A DNA stretch of 64,000 bases, taken from the NCBI GenBank assembly GCA_029260215.1, contig JAJDDQ010000085.1:62001-126000 (forward strand), given 5' to 3'. The translations under genes and the position numbers were made by a program. Source of the DNA: Phycisphaerae bacterium (lineage in GTDB: Bacteria; Planctomycetota; Phycisphaerae; UBA1845). Shown one piece after another: positions 8,264-16,837 of this stretch; position 1 is the stretch's first letter, and the number at the start of each line of letters is the position of its first letter. The notes under the pieces are model-generated. The model was given only the letters and a program-made list of their open reading frames with translations. It was not told where the DNA came from and made no database searches.

Positions 8264-9427
8264 ATGCAGCCGATTGATCCTTATGATTTCTACCGCGTGG
8301 GCGACCTTCTCAGTGACGATGAACGCCAGGTCCGCGATACGGTGGCTAAGTTCGTGGACGAACGCGTTCTGCCCAACATCGCCGAGCACTTTGAAAAAGA
8401 CGAATTCCCTCGGGAGATGATCCCGGAGGTGGCTGAGCTTGGCCTGCTGGGTTGCACGATCGACGGCTACGACTGCGCGGGGCTGAACTACGTCAGCTAT
8501 GGCTTGATGTGTCAGGAGCTTGAACGCGGCGACAGCGGGTTGCGCAGTTTCGTTTCCGTGCAGAGCAGCCTGGTCATGTTCCCGATTCACGAATACGGCA
8601 GCGAGGAGCAGAAGAATCGCTGGCTGCCGGCGCTGGCCAAGGGGGAGGCGATCGGCTGCTTCGGGCTGACCGAGCCGGACGGCGGCAGCGATCCGGGCGT
8701 GATGAAGACGGTGGCCAAACGCGACGGCGACGACTGGATCATCAACGGTGCGAAGATGTGGATCACCAACGGCTGCCTGTCGGATGTGGCGGTGGTGTGG
8801 GCGGAGACCGACGAGGGCAAGCGTGGGTTCCTCGTCGAGCGCGGCATGAAGGGCTACACCACGCGCGAGATCAAGCGGAAATTCTCGCTGCGGGCTTCGG
8901 TGACGAGCGAGCTTTTCTTCGACAACGTCCGCGTGCCCGATGCCAACCGCCTGCCCAAAGCCGAGGGGCTGGCTGCCCCGTTGAGCTGTCTGACGCAGGC
9001 GCGTTTCGGCATCGCGTGGGGCGTGATCGGGCCAGCCATCGCGTGTTTCAACGAGGTACTCGATTATTCAAAGGTGCGCGTGCTCTTCGGCAGTCCACTG
9101 AGTCACAAACAGGCTATCCAAATGCGGCTGGCGGACATGTCGCGTCGCATTACGACGGCTCAACTGCTTGTGATGCAACTGGGGCGCATGAAAGACGCGG
9201 GCACGATGCACCACACGCAGGTGTCGCTGGCCAAGTGGAACAACTGTCGGATGGCGATCGACATCTGCCGCGACGCCCGCGACATGCTGGGCGGCTCGGG
9301 CATCACGGTCGAGTTCAGCCCGATCCGTCACATGCTCAACCTGGAAAGCGTCATCACCTACGAAGGGACCGAGACGATCCATCAACTGATCGTCGGTGGT
9401 GAGTTGACGGGTGTGTATGCGTTCTGA
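8264..9427 (+). CDS. gcdH: Acyl-CoA dehydrogenase, glutaryl-CoA dehydrogenase type
   Basis: This FAD enzyme would oxidise (and, if a true GcdH, decarboxylate) glutaryl-CoA to crotonyl-CoA. The ATG at 8264 gives MQPIDPYDFYRVGDLLSDDE, the normal N-terminus; the frame extends further upstream without support. Diagnostic blocks are SGLRSFVSVQSSLVMFPI, whose Arg corresponds to the GcdH substrate-binding arginine; GCFGLTEPDGGSDP; the WITNG flavin region; ARFGIAWGVIG; and ARDMLGGSGI. TYEGTETIH near the C-terminus supplies the catalytic Glu. The 387-residue length is typical. It lies 41 bases before the E1 gene and is probably co-transcribed with it. Another short-chain acyl-CoA specificity cannot be excluded. 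Confidence 0.85.
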   Translation: MQPIDPYDFYRVGDLLSDDERQVRDTVAKFVDERVLPNIAEHFEKDEFPREMIPEVAELGLLGCTIDGYDCAGLNYVSYGLMCQELERGDSGLRSFVSVQSSLVMFPIHEYGSEEQKNRWLPALAKGEAIGCFGLTEPDGGSDPGVMKTVAKRDGDDWIINGAKMWITNGCLSDVAVVWAETDEGKRGFLVERGMKGYTTREIKRKFSLRASVTSELFFDNVRVPDANRLPKAEGLAAPLSCLTQARFGIAWGVIGPAIACFNEVLDYSKVRVLFGSPLSHKQAIQMRLADMSRRITTAQLLVMQLGRMKDAGTMHHTQVSLAKWNNCRMAIDICRDARDMLGGSGITVEFSPIRHMLNLESVITYEGTETIHQLIVGGELTGVYAF

Positions 9428-9468
9428 GTCATCCCGACTCGGCAAGGCAGCCAAAGAAACGAACGGGT

Positions 9469-11706
9469 ATGCACATGTTCAATCGCGCGGAAGTTGTTGA
9501 CGAGAATTTTACGCGGTTCCTGAAAGATTGGGACGGGGTTGGTGTGGCTGAACGCGACCCTGCCGACTCGATCGTGGATGATTCCTCGCTCACCGGGCGG
9601 GACGCGATGGAGATCATGGAATCGCAGATGTCGTCACGACACTTGGATTTCATCGCCCGCGAGCTTCGCACGACCAACCAGTCATTCTACACCATCGGCA
9701 GCAGCGGGCACGAAGGCGACGCGGTTGTGGGCCGGCTGACGCGGCATACTGATCCAGCCTTTCTGCACTACCGTTGCGGCGGTTTCATGGCTCAGCGCTC
9801 GCGGAAGGTTCCCGAGGTTAATTTTCTCCGCGACACCGTGCTCGGTCAGGTGGCCAGTGAGGATGATCCCATCGCGGGCGGGCGGCACAAAGTTTGGGGT
9901 AGCAAAACCCTCTGGGTTCCGCCGCAGACCAGCACGATCGCCAGCCATCTTCCCAAAGCGGTTGGCACGGCGATGGCCATCGGTCGTGCGAAGCGTCTCA
10001 AGTTGCCGCTTCCGTTTCCGCCGGACAGCATCGTCGTGTGCTCATTCGGAGATGCCAGCACGCAGCACGCGAGCTGTGCGACGGCCATCAACGGTGCGAC
10101 CTACGCAAGCTACTCTCAAGTGCCCGTGCCAATTCTGTTCCTGTGCGAGGACAACGGCATCGGTATCTCCGTGCATACCAAAGCCGGTTGGGTCGAGAAA
10201 AATTACAGCGTGCGCGCCAACCTCAAATACTTCCAGGCCAATGGCTTGAACGTGGCTGAGTCCTACCCTGTGGTCGAGCGGGCGGTCAACTATTGTCGTG
10301 CAAAGCGCGTACCAGTGTTCCTGCATCTCAAGACCGTGCGTCTGCTGGGTCACGCCGGGTCGGATTTCGAACCTGAATACCACACCATCGAGCAGATCGA
10401 AGCCAACGAAGCCAAAGACCCGTTGCTCGCGACGGCGCGCGTTATTCTGGATGCTGGCGTGGCGACGGCGGCGGAATTGCTCGACCTGTATGAGTCCATT
10501 CGCGGGAAGGTGCATGAAGAAGCGGCTTACTGCGTCGAGCGTCCCAAGCTGACGTCGGCAGCCAAGGTCATCGAACCGCTCGCACCGCACCATCCCGACC
10601 GCGTGCGAGAGGAAGTGGCCCGCACCGAGCACGAGCGGCGCGTCAAAGTTTTCGGCGGAGAAGATCGCTTGCCGGAAAAAGGCCCCGCGAGACACATGGC
10701 TGTTCAGATCAATCGGGCGATGTTCGACCTGATGGCCAAGTACGATGAAATCGCGGTTTTCGGCGAGGACGTAGCCCAAAAGGGTGGCGTGTACAACCTG
10801 ACCGCCGGCCTCTACAAGCAGTTCGGCGTGGGTCGGGTATTCAACTCGATGCTCGATGAGACGATGATTCTTGGCTTGGCACAGGGGTTTGGGACGGTCG
10901 GCATGCTGCCCATGCCGGAGATTCAATACCTCGCCTACTTCCACAACGCGGAGGACCAGATTCGCGGCGAAGCCTGTTCTTTGCAGTTCTTCTCGAACGA
11001 TCAGTTTCGCAATCCGATGGTCGTGCGTATCGCCTCGCTTGGATATCAGAAGGGATTCGGCGGGCACTTCCACAATGACAACAGTGTGGCAGTCTTGCGG
11101 GACATCCCCGGTCTTGTCGTGGCAATTCCCAGTCGCGGCGACGACGCGGTGCAGATGTTGCGAACAGCCGTCGCACTGGCTCGTGTGAACGGTCGCGTAG
11201 TGGTGTTCCTCGAACCGATCGCGTTGTACATGACCAAGGATTTGCACGCAGACAAGGATGGCGGCTGGCAGACGGACTATCCGCCCCCCGAGTGCTCCAT
11301 CCCCGTCGGCGAACCGCGCGTGTACAATCCCGAGACGAACGAGCTTGTGATTATTACCTATGCGAACGGAGCCTACTTCTCAGTCAGAGTGGCTAAACGC
11401 CTCGAAGACGAGCACGGCATCAAGCCGCGTATCGTCGATCTGCGCTGGCTTAGCCCGCTGAATACTGAGGCGATTGCCAAGCATGCGCGGGAATGCGGGC
11501 GCGTGCTGATTGTCGATGAAGGTCGGCGCAGCGGGGGCGTGGGAGAAGCTGTCATCGCTGCCATCGTGGAACATTGCGACGCGCCGCCGCGTATGCGTCT
11601 CGTCGCCGGCATGGACACGTACATCCCCCTCGGACCGGCTGCCCCGCTTGTCGTTCCCAGCGAGCAGCAGATTTTCGACGCGGCCGTCGCGTTGTGCAGC
11701 CGATAA
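9469..11706 (+). CDS. Fused alpha/beta thiamine-dependent 2-oxoacid dehydrogenase E1
   Basis: One 745-residue chain carries both E1 subunits. Residues about 1-360 are the alpha part: the thiamine diphosphate region runs from FGDASTQHASC to FLCEDNGIGIS, the GDx...N signature. The beta part begins near residue 410 (MAVQINRAMFDLMAKYDEIA) and shows VFGEDVAQKGGVY, the catalytic-loop region PEIQYLAYFHNAEDQIRGE, and the C-terminal domain with LIVDEGRRSGGVGE. Fused E1 of this branched-chain/pyruvate type is known in several bacterial phyla. The upstream gcdH-like gene suggests a role in 2-oxoadipate or branched-chain 2-oxoacid oxidation, which is inference. No E2 (lipoyl) or E3 gene is in the window, so partners must be elsewhere. 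Confidence 0.88.
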   Translation: MHMFNRAEVVDENFTRFLKDWDGVGVAERDPADSIVDDSSLTGRDAMEIMESQMSSRHLDFIARELRTTNQSFYTIGSSGHEGDAVVGRLTRHTDPAFLHYRCGGFMAQRSRKVPEVNFLRDTVLGQVASEDDPIAGGRHKVWGSKTLWVPPQTSTIASHLPKAVGTAMAIGRAKRLKLPLPFPPDSIVVCSFGDASTQHASCATAINGATYASYSQVPVPILFLCEDNGIGISVHTKAGWVEKNYSVRANLKYFQANGLNVAESYPVVERAVNYCRAKRVPVFLHLKTVRLLGHAGSDFEPEYHTIEQIEANEAKDPLLATARVILDAGVATAAELLDLYESIRGKVHEEAAYCVERPKLTSAAKVIEPLAPHHPDRVREEVARTEHERRVKVFGGEDRLPEKGPARHMAVQINRAMFDLMAKYDEIAVFGEDVAQKGGVYNLTAGLYKQFGVGRVFNSMLDETMILGLAQGFGTVGMLPMPEIQYLAYFHNAEDQIRGEACSLQFFSNDQFRNPMVVRIASLGYQKGFGGHFHNDNSVAVLRDIPGLVVAIPSRGDDAVQMLRTAVALARVNGRVVVFLEPIALYMTKDLHADKDGGWQTDYPPPECSIPVGEPRVYNPETNELVIITYANGAYFSVRVAKRLEDEHGIKPRIVDLRWLSPLNTEAIAKHARECGRVLIVDEGRRSGGVGEAVIAAIVEHCDAPPRMRLVAGMDTYIPLGPAAPLVVPSEQQIFDAAVALCSR

Positions 11707-11752
11707 CGCCCCGTCAGCCTCGACGATCGCGAATCGTCATTCGATATATGAG

Positions 11753-11796
11753 AATCGGGCGGGAAACGGGAAAACCTCGCCGCCCACCCGATTTTT
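11753..11796. terminator. Probable terminator between convergent genes
   Basis: AATCGGG (11753-11759) pairs with CCCGATT (11787-11793), with extra GC-rich pairing inside, followed by TTT. It lies 47 bases after the E1 stop codon and before the convergent M16 protease stop codon. Confidence 0.55.
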
Positions 11797-11851
11797 GAAG
11801 AATCCGAAACTATCTTCACGAGTCCGTCGAACCGCGTGGTTCGTGCTCGAA

Positions 11852-14614
11852 CTAATCGACCGCTTTGATCTGAAGATCGCCGGCTTTGACGCCGATCAGT
11901 CGATCCGGCTGAATGTGCTTTTGCATCGCCTGCCTGATTTCGTCTTGGGAGAGATTGGCGATTTTCTCGTACATATCCTTGTAGAACTGCATCGTTCGAC
12001 CGTGGTGGAGGCCGTCATTGAGCATGCGCGCCACCGAAGCATCGTTGGCCAATCGGTTCTTGACCTGCATCGCGAAACTGGCTTTGGATTCCTCAAGCTC
12101 CTCGACTCCGACGCCGTCGTTCACCAGTTTTTTGATCTCGTCGATCATGGCTGCGTAGGCTTTGTCGGCGTTCTGGGGAGCACAAATTCCCATGCTCATG
12201 AACAGGGCATACTCGTCCTCGCTGTCGGCGATGAATGCGGAGCTGGCTCCGTAGGACAGGCCCTCTTTGTGTCGCAGGCGATTGAGCAATCGCGACTTGG
12301 CTGAGGCACCCAGGATGTAGTCAGCCAAATGCATCGCGGGATAGTCGGGGGCGTCGTCGCGGAGCGGCACGTTTGAGACGCAGGCGACCAAAGCCATCTT
12401 TTTGTCGGGTGTCTGAATGATTTCGATCGAGCCGTCCACGTCGGTCGCGCACTCGTTGACGATGCGTCTGAAAGGCTTGGGGGACTTCCAATTGCCAAGG
12501 GCGCGTTTGATGGCTGCGGTGACGGCTGCCTCGTCAAAATCCCCTACCACCGTAACCGTTGCGTTGGATGCACCGTACAAGTCCTTGTGAATGTTGCGGA
12601 CGTCTTCCACATCGACATTCTTGAGCAGCTCGACCGATTCCTCGACGGTGGGGATGTAGCGAACGTCGTCGGCGGACCTGGGATTCATGCGGCGAAGCAC
12701 GCTGGTAAACCCAAGGGCGCGCGGGTCGGACAACTGCTCTTCGAGGCCTGCCAACCCTTCCTTCTTCACGATTTCGAATTCATCGGTCGGGAAAGTCGGA
12801 TGACGAAGCAGCTCGCCGACCAGGTCGATGACGGCGGGCAGATGCTCGCGGTCCGTGCGGATACTGGCATTGACCGACCCTTTCGCCCCCGTCATGCCGC
12901 CTCCGCCATAAATATTCACGGAGGCTTTCAGTTCGTCGAGCTTGTCCTGAATCTGCTGGTAGGAGTGTTTCTCGGAACCACGCATGAGCATTTGCGGAAC
13001 CAGTCCCAATGCTGTCTTGCGTCCTTTGATGTCCCGTTCGCTGCCAAAGCGCAATGTCAAAGTGGCACTCACGCTGTCGCCGCGCGTTTCTTTGGGAAGC
13101 AAGGCAAGCTTGATACCCCCCGGGAGCGTCTCGCGTTTGACGCGGCGTTCGATGTTCTCGGGTGTTGCTTCGAATGCCTCACCTTCGGAGAGCGCTTCTT
13201 TGCCCTTGAAGTCACGCACAAGCGCGAGCACGTTTGGAGCCTGGGGCACGGTCGTGCGGTCGGCATCGCGCGTCGGATGGAAGATGCCCGATGTGCGGTT
13301 GCTCGGTTTGAAATACTTGGTGGCCACGCGCTGCACTTGTTCCGTGGTGAGACTCTCCAGGCGATCGCGGTGCAGGAAAAACAGTCGCCAGTCTCCGGCG
13401 GCTGCCCATTCGGAAAACTGCACGCCGATGCGGCCGCTGTTCTTCATGGATAGCTCGATGTTCTTGAGCAGGCGATTCTTGGCGCGATTGACCTCCGCGT
13501 CCGTCACCGGAGTAGAGGCAAACCCTTCGATGATCTCATTCATCTTGGCCATCACCGGCTCGATGGGGCTGTCGAGACGGACTGAGGCCATGTGCAGCGC
13601 CAAACCCGGATCCCGCCAGCCAAAAGCCACGCCAAACACGCTGGCAGACATGCCGGACTCGACCAGCGCCTTGTAAAGGCGGCCGGACGGCTGGTGGGTC
13701 AGGATGTTCTCGATAACGTCCAGCGCGGGGTAGTCGGCGTGCGAGGCAGAAGAAATGTGGTACGCGGATCCGCAGGCAGCCACATCGCCCACGCGACGGA
13801 GTTCAACGTGGCGGGCGCCATCCTGCACCGGCTCGACCGTATAGGTTCCTTCGAGCTTTCGTTCGGGTTTGGGGATGGCACCGAAGCACTCGCGGATCAG
13901 TGCGAGCGTTGGCGCGGGGTCGAAGTCGCCCGCTACGACGAGCATGGCGTTGTCCGGCTGATAGTACTTCTTGTAGAACTTCTTGAGGCTGGTCGCGGGG
14001 ACGCGCTCGATGTCGCTGCGGTTGCCGATGGTCGAGTCACCGTAGTTGTGCCACAAGTAGGCAGCCGACATCATGCGCTGCATCAGGATGCCGGTCGGAT
14101 TGTTCTCGCCCATTTCGAACTCATTACGCACGACGGAGAATTCCTTGCTGAGATCCTCCTGCGCGATGTTGCTGTTGACCATACGATCCGCTTCCATGCG
14201 CAAAGCCCACTCAAGGTTGGCTGGATCGGTGGTCGGCAGGGTCTCGTAGTAGTTCGTGCGATCGACCCAGGTCGTGCCGTTAAAGCGCGCGCCGTGGTCT
14301 TCCAGCGCTTTCCAAATGTCGGGATTGCTCGGCGTGCCTTTGAAGACCATGTGCTCCAGAAGGTGGGCCATGCCTTTTTCGCCGCGTCCTTCGTGACGCG
14401 AGCCGACAAAGTATGTGGCGTTTACCGTGACCGTCTGCTTCGATCGATCGGGAAACAGCAACACCTGCAAGCCGTTTTCCAGACGATACTCCGTAATGCC
14501 CTCGACCGATGCGACGGGCTTGAGATCATCGTCGGCTCCTGCCTGGAGCGTGAAAGGAACAACGAGCGCAAAAACCAAGGTTGGCGCCCACCACGAACGA
14601 GACTCTTTCTTCAT
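11852..14614 (-). CDS. M16 family zinc metalloprotease, double domain, exported
   Basis: This is a pitrilysin-type peptidase. The ATG at 14614 begins a signal peptide (MKKESRSWWAPTLVFALVV..., cleavage near LQAGA) and follows AAGGAA; upstream in-frame codons lack one. The inverted zinc motif HLLEH is at about residues 84-88 (H84, E87, H88), and the downstream third-ligand region VVRNEFEMGE is near 160. GNRSDIERVPATSLKKFYKKYY and the VVAGDFDP strand complete the first active half. A second, catalytically degenerate M16 half spans about 480-920, with LVPQMLMRGSE where the zinc motif should be, and VVGDFDEAAV. The 920-residue length fits periplasmic double-domain M16 proteases, in which two halves form a chamber for peptides. 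It is likely periplasmic and is convergent with the E1 gene. Confidence 0.92.
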   Translation of the reverse strand: MKKESRSWWAPTLVFALVVPFTLQAGADDDLKPVASVEGITEYRLENGLQVLLFPDRSKQTVTVNATYFVGSRHEGRGEKGMAHLLEHMVFKGTPSNPDIWKALEDHGARFNGTTWVDRTNYYETLPTTDPANLEWALRMEADRMVNSNIAQEDLSKEFSVVRNEFEMGENNPTGILMQRMMSAAYLWHNYGDSTIGNRSDIERVPATSLKKFYKKYYQPDNAMLVVAGDFDPAPTLALIRECFGAIPKPERKLEGTYTVEPVQDGARHVELRRVGDVAACGSAYHISSASHADYPALDVIENILTHQPSGRLYKALVESGMSASVFGVAFGWRDPGLALHMASVRLDSPIEPVMAKMNEIIEGFASTPVTDAEVNRAKNRLLKNIELSMKNSGRIGVQFSEWAAAGDWRLFFLHRDRLESLTTEQVQRVATKYFKPSNRTSGIFHPTRDADRTTVPQAPNVLALVRDFKGKEALSEGEAFEATPENIERRVKRETLPGGIKLALLPKETRGDSVSATLTLRFGSERDIKGRKTALGLVPQMLMRGSEKHSYQQIQDKLDELKASVNIYGGGGMTGAKGSVNASIRTDREHLPAVIDLVGELLRHPTFPTDEFEIVKKEGLAGLEEQLSDPRALGFTSVLRRMNPRSADDVRYIPTVEESVELLKNVDVEDVRNIHKDLYGASNATVTVVGDFDEAAVTAAIKRALGNWKSPKPFRRIVNECATDVDGSIEIIQTPDKKMALVACVSNVPLRDDAPDYPAMHLADYILGASAKSRLLNRLRHKEGLSYGASSAFIADSEDEYALFMSMGICAPQNADKAYAAMIDEIKKLVNDGVGVEELEESKASFAMQVKNRLANDASVARMLNDGLHHGRTMQFYKDMYEKIANLSQDEIRQAMQKHIQPDRLIGVKAGDLQIKAVD

Positions 14615-15058
14615 TGTTTCAATTCCTTGCGAAATACGATTCATACGGCGCGCCTGCTTGCGCGCTGCGACCACTAATACCAAACAGGGATGAACCCGCG
14701 AACATCAACTCTTGTGCCATTGCCTCAACGTTGCCGCTCACGGGTCGGATCGGGCGGCGTGTCACCCAGAGTATAACAACTCCCGTGTAGGATATTGTCG
14801 CGTGACGATGCAAAGTTGTCACGTGTGGAATAGCGTTCGTGTCGGGTTCGGAAAATAGGCAATTTCGCCTACGCGCTTCTTGGCAGCCTGTAGAAGAACG
14901 CAGGCTTTCCGTGTGGCACCGGCTTGCAACCGGTGCGGATGCGAATGCACGGGTAGCAAACCCGTGCCACACTTTTTTGACGGCCTGTTAGGGTGTTGGG
15001 GCGGGGTTTTTCGCTCTTCGCTGGCGAAAGCGTGTTAGCGTGATTATCCTCTCGAATT
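14615..15058. other. Intergenic, holds a nested palindromic repeat
   Basis: These 444 bases separate divergent genes (M16 protease and larB). The only clear structure is the repeat at 14911-14972. The rest should contain both promoters, but I could not place -35/-10 boxes with confidence. Confidence 0.5.
14911..14972. repeat. 62-base element with inverted ends and two inner hairpins
   Basis: The ends are a perfect 9-base inverted repeat, GTGTGGCAC and GTGCCACAC. Inside lie two hairpins, GCACCGG-CTTGCAA-CCGGTGC and GCACGGG-TAGCAAA-CCCGTGC. A TTTTTT run follows immediately. The nested symmetry suggests a mobile REP-like or miniature element; it could also end transcription. Confidence 0.65.
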
Positions 15059-15841
15059 ATGAACGAATCACGACTTCGCGATCTGCTTGAGGCGGTCCGC
15101 GGCGGCGGCACCGATGTTGAACAAGCGTTGGCCAAGCTTCGCGGCCTGCCGTTTGAAGACTTGGAATTCGCCAAACTCGACCACCACCGGGCCATTCGCT
15201 GCGGGCTGGGGGAGGTCGTGTTTTGCCAAAACAAGACCACGGAACAAGTGGCTGTCATCGTTGAACGACTCGCGGAACGCGGCGACGACGTGTTGGCCAC
15301 ACGGGCGTCGCGCGAACAGTTTGAGGCCGTCGCCCAGCGAGTCACCAAAGCCTTCTATCACGAGTCGGCTCGCATGATCACGGTGCGTCAGTGCGATCGC
15401 GATCTTTCGGACGGAACGATCGCGGTGCTGTCAGCCGGCACATCCGATCAACCCGTGGCGGAGGAAGCGCGCATCACAGCCGAGATGATGAATCAGCGCG
15501 TCGAGGCGATTTGCGACGTCGGCGTCGCGGGCATCCATCGCCTTTTCGCGCACGCCGAAGCGTTGCAGCGAGCCAACGTTTGCGTCGTGGTGGCGGGCAT
15601 GGAAGGTGCGCTGCCCAGTGTGGTGGCTGGCTTGGTCGCGTGCCCGGTGATCGCAGTCCCGACGAGCGTGGGTTACGGTGCGAGTTTCGGCGGAATCGCC
15701 GCCCTGCTGACCATGCTGAATTCCTGCGCATCGGGCGTGACCGTGGTGAACATCGACAACGGTTTCGGTGCGGGATGCACCGCCGCGATGATCAATCGGC
15801 TGGCGGATCGCGGGACCACCCAAGACAAGACATGTCCATAA
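15059..15841 (+). CDS. larB: Nickel-pincer cofactor biosynthesis protein LarB
   Basis: LarB carboxylates and hydrolyses nicotinic acid adenine dinucleotide, the first step to the nickel-pincer nucleotide of lactate racemase-type enzymes. The N-terminal part has the family pattern of a short helical segment followed by LDHHRAIRCGLGEVVFCQNKT. The C-terminal domain is PurE/AIR-carboxylase-like: VLSAGTSDQPVAEEA, DVGVAGIHRL, VVAGMEGALPSVVAG, VPTSVGYG, and the closing VNIDNGFGAGCTAA. The 260-residue length is normal. The stop codon overlaps the start of nnrD by 10 bases. LarC and LarE are not in the window. Confidence 0.93.
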   Translation: MNESRLRDLLEAVRGGGTDVEQALAKLRGLPFEDLEFAKLDHHRAIRCGLGEVVFCQNKTTEQVAVIVERLAERGDDVLATRASREQFEAVAQRVTKAFYHESARMITVRQCDRDLSDGTIAVLSAGTSDQPVAEEARITAEMMNQRVEAICDVGVAGIHRLFAHAEALQRANVCVVVAGMEGALPSVVAGLVACPVIAVPTSVGYGASFGGIAALLTMLNSCASGVTVVNIDNGFGAGCTAAMINRLADRGTTQDKTCP

Positions 15842-16713
15842 CACTGCCGACTTTTCCCGACCGTTCCGACGACGCCCACAAAGGCGATGTGGGCCGGTTA
15901 TTGGTCATCGGCGGACGATTCGACGAGCACGGCATGGTCGGCGCGCCTGCCCTGACCGCCAACGCAGCCCTGCGAACCGGGGCGGGCTTGATACAGGTTT
16001 TGACGACCGACGCGGCTCGCCTGCCGATCAGCGTGCTGGCACCTTGTGCGACAACGCGCATCCTGACCCAAGCCGACGCTGCCCGCCTGCATGAATTTGC
16101 AGCTGAGTTCTCGGCTGACGTTGTCGCGATAGGCCCCGGACTTTCACCGATCGTCACGGGGAATGATATCGTTCATCTGATGAACAACTTCGGCGGGCCT
16201 GTAGTCGTCGATGCGGACGGTTTGAATGCATTGTCGGGCGTCGGAGTGTCGGAGACTCCCGTTGCAGGGCGCGTCGTGCTCACACCCCATGCGGGAGAGT
16301 TGCGCCAGCTCGTTCGAGGATTGGGACTGGACAGCGCGTTGGCTGACGACGGTTCACCGGATGGCCGCCGGACCGCGGCAGATGAAGTGGCGCGACGTAC
16401 GAATACGATCGTGGTGCTCAAAGGGAGAGGCACGGTCGTCTCGGACGGCACGCGGTGCTACGTCAATACAACCGGCCATTCGGGGATGGCCACCGGCGGT
16501 TCGGGTGACGTCTTGACCGGCGTGATTGCGGCGCTGATGGGGCAGCAGCTCGATCCGTTCGACTCAGTTGTGTTGGGGGTCTGGCTGCACGGGCGGGCAG
16601 GCGAGATTGCGGGGGATCGCGTTGGGCGCGTTTCACTCATTGCCACGGACATCGTCGATTCGATCGGTGAAGCGATCGCGGAGTGTCGCAGCCAATCACA
16701 CGACGCCACGTGA
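15832..16713 (+). CDS. nnrD: ADP-dependent NAD(P)H-hydrate dehydratase
   Basis: This is a nucleotide repair enzyme that dehydrates the damaged hydrate of NAD(P)H using ADP or ATP. I chose the ATG at 15832 (MSITLPTFPDRSDDAHKGDV) because it gives the KGDVGRLLVIGG N-terminus typical of the YjeF C-terminal domain; the frame itself runs further upstream inside larB. Other family marks are VAIGPGLSP, VVDADGLNAL, LTPHAGELRQL, VVLKGRGTVV, and the ribokinase-fold signature GHSGMATGGSGDVLTG. It is a standalone dehydratase without the epimerase domain (293 residues). The 10-base overlap with larB implies translational coupling; both proteins act on nicotinamide-type nucleotides. Confidence 0.92.
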   Translation: MSITLPTFPDRSDDAHKGDVGRLLVIGGRFDEHGMVGAPALTANAALRTGAGLIQVLTTDAARLPISVLAPCATTRILTQADAARLHEFAAEFSADVVAIGPGLSPIVTGNDIVHLMNNFGGPVVVDADGLNALSGVGVSETPVAGRVVLTPHAGELRQLVRGLGLDSALADDGSPDGRRTAADEVARRTNTIVVLKGRGTVVSDGTRCYVNTTGHSGMATGGSGDVLTGVIAALMGQQLDPFDSVVLGVWLHGRAGEIAGDRVGRVSLIATDIVDSIGEAIAECRSQSHDAT

Positions 16714-16750
16714 TGCGTAATCTAAACCACAACCCCCCAAAGAGGGATGT

Positions 16751-16806
16751 GCGTAATGCGCGATTATTGTGGTCCACCGCTTCCTTACGGGCGCGGCTCT
16801 GTTCGT
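16751..16806 (-). repeat. 56-base dispersed repeat, copy 1
   Basis: Read on the minus strand, this is a conserved 36-base block (ACGAACAGAGCCGCGCCC..., ending AAGCGGTGGACC), then 8 variable bases, CG, 3 variable bases and ATTACGC. The block can form a short GCCGC/GCGGT hairpin. It lies between the convergent ends of nnrD and secA. Copies 2 and 3 are at 24730-24785 and 59418-59473. Confidence 0.85.
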
Positions 16807-16837
16807 CCCATCACATCGAACGGCATTTGATGATGCG

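Noticed and set aside
13592-14677. Open frame of 361 codons on the plus strand
   Set aside because: It is antisense to the M16 protease, whose HLLEH motif and signal peptide are clear.
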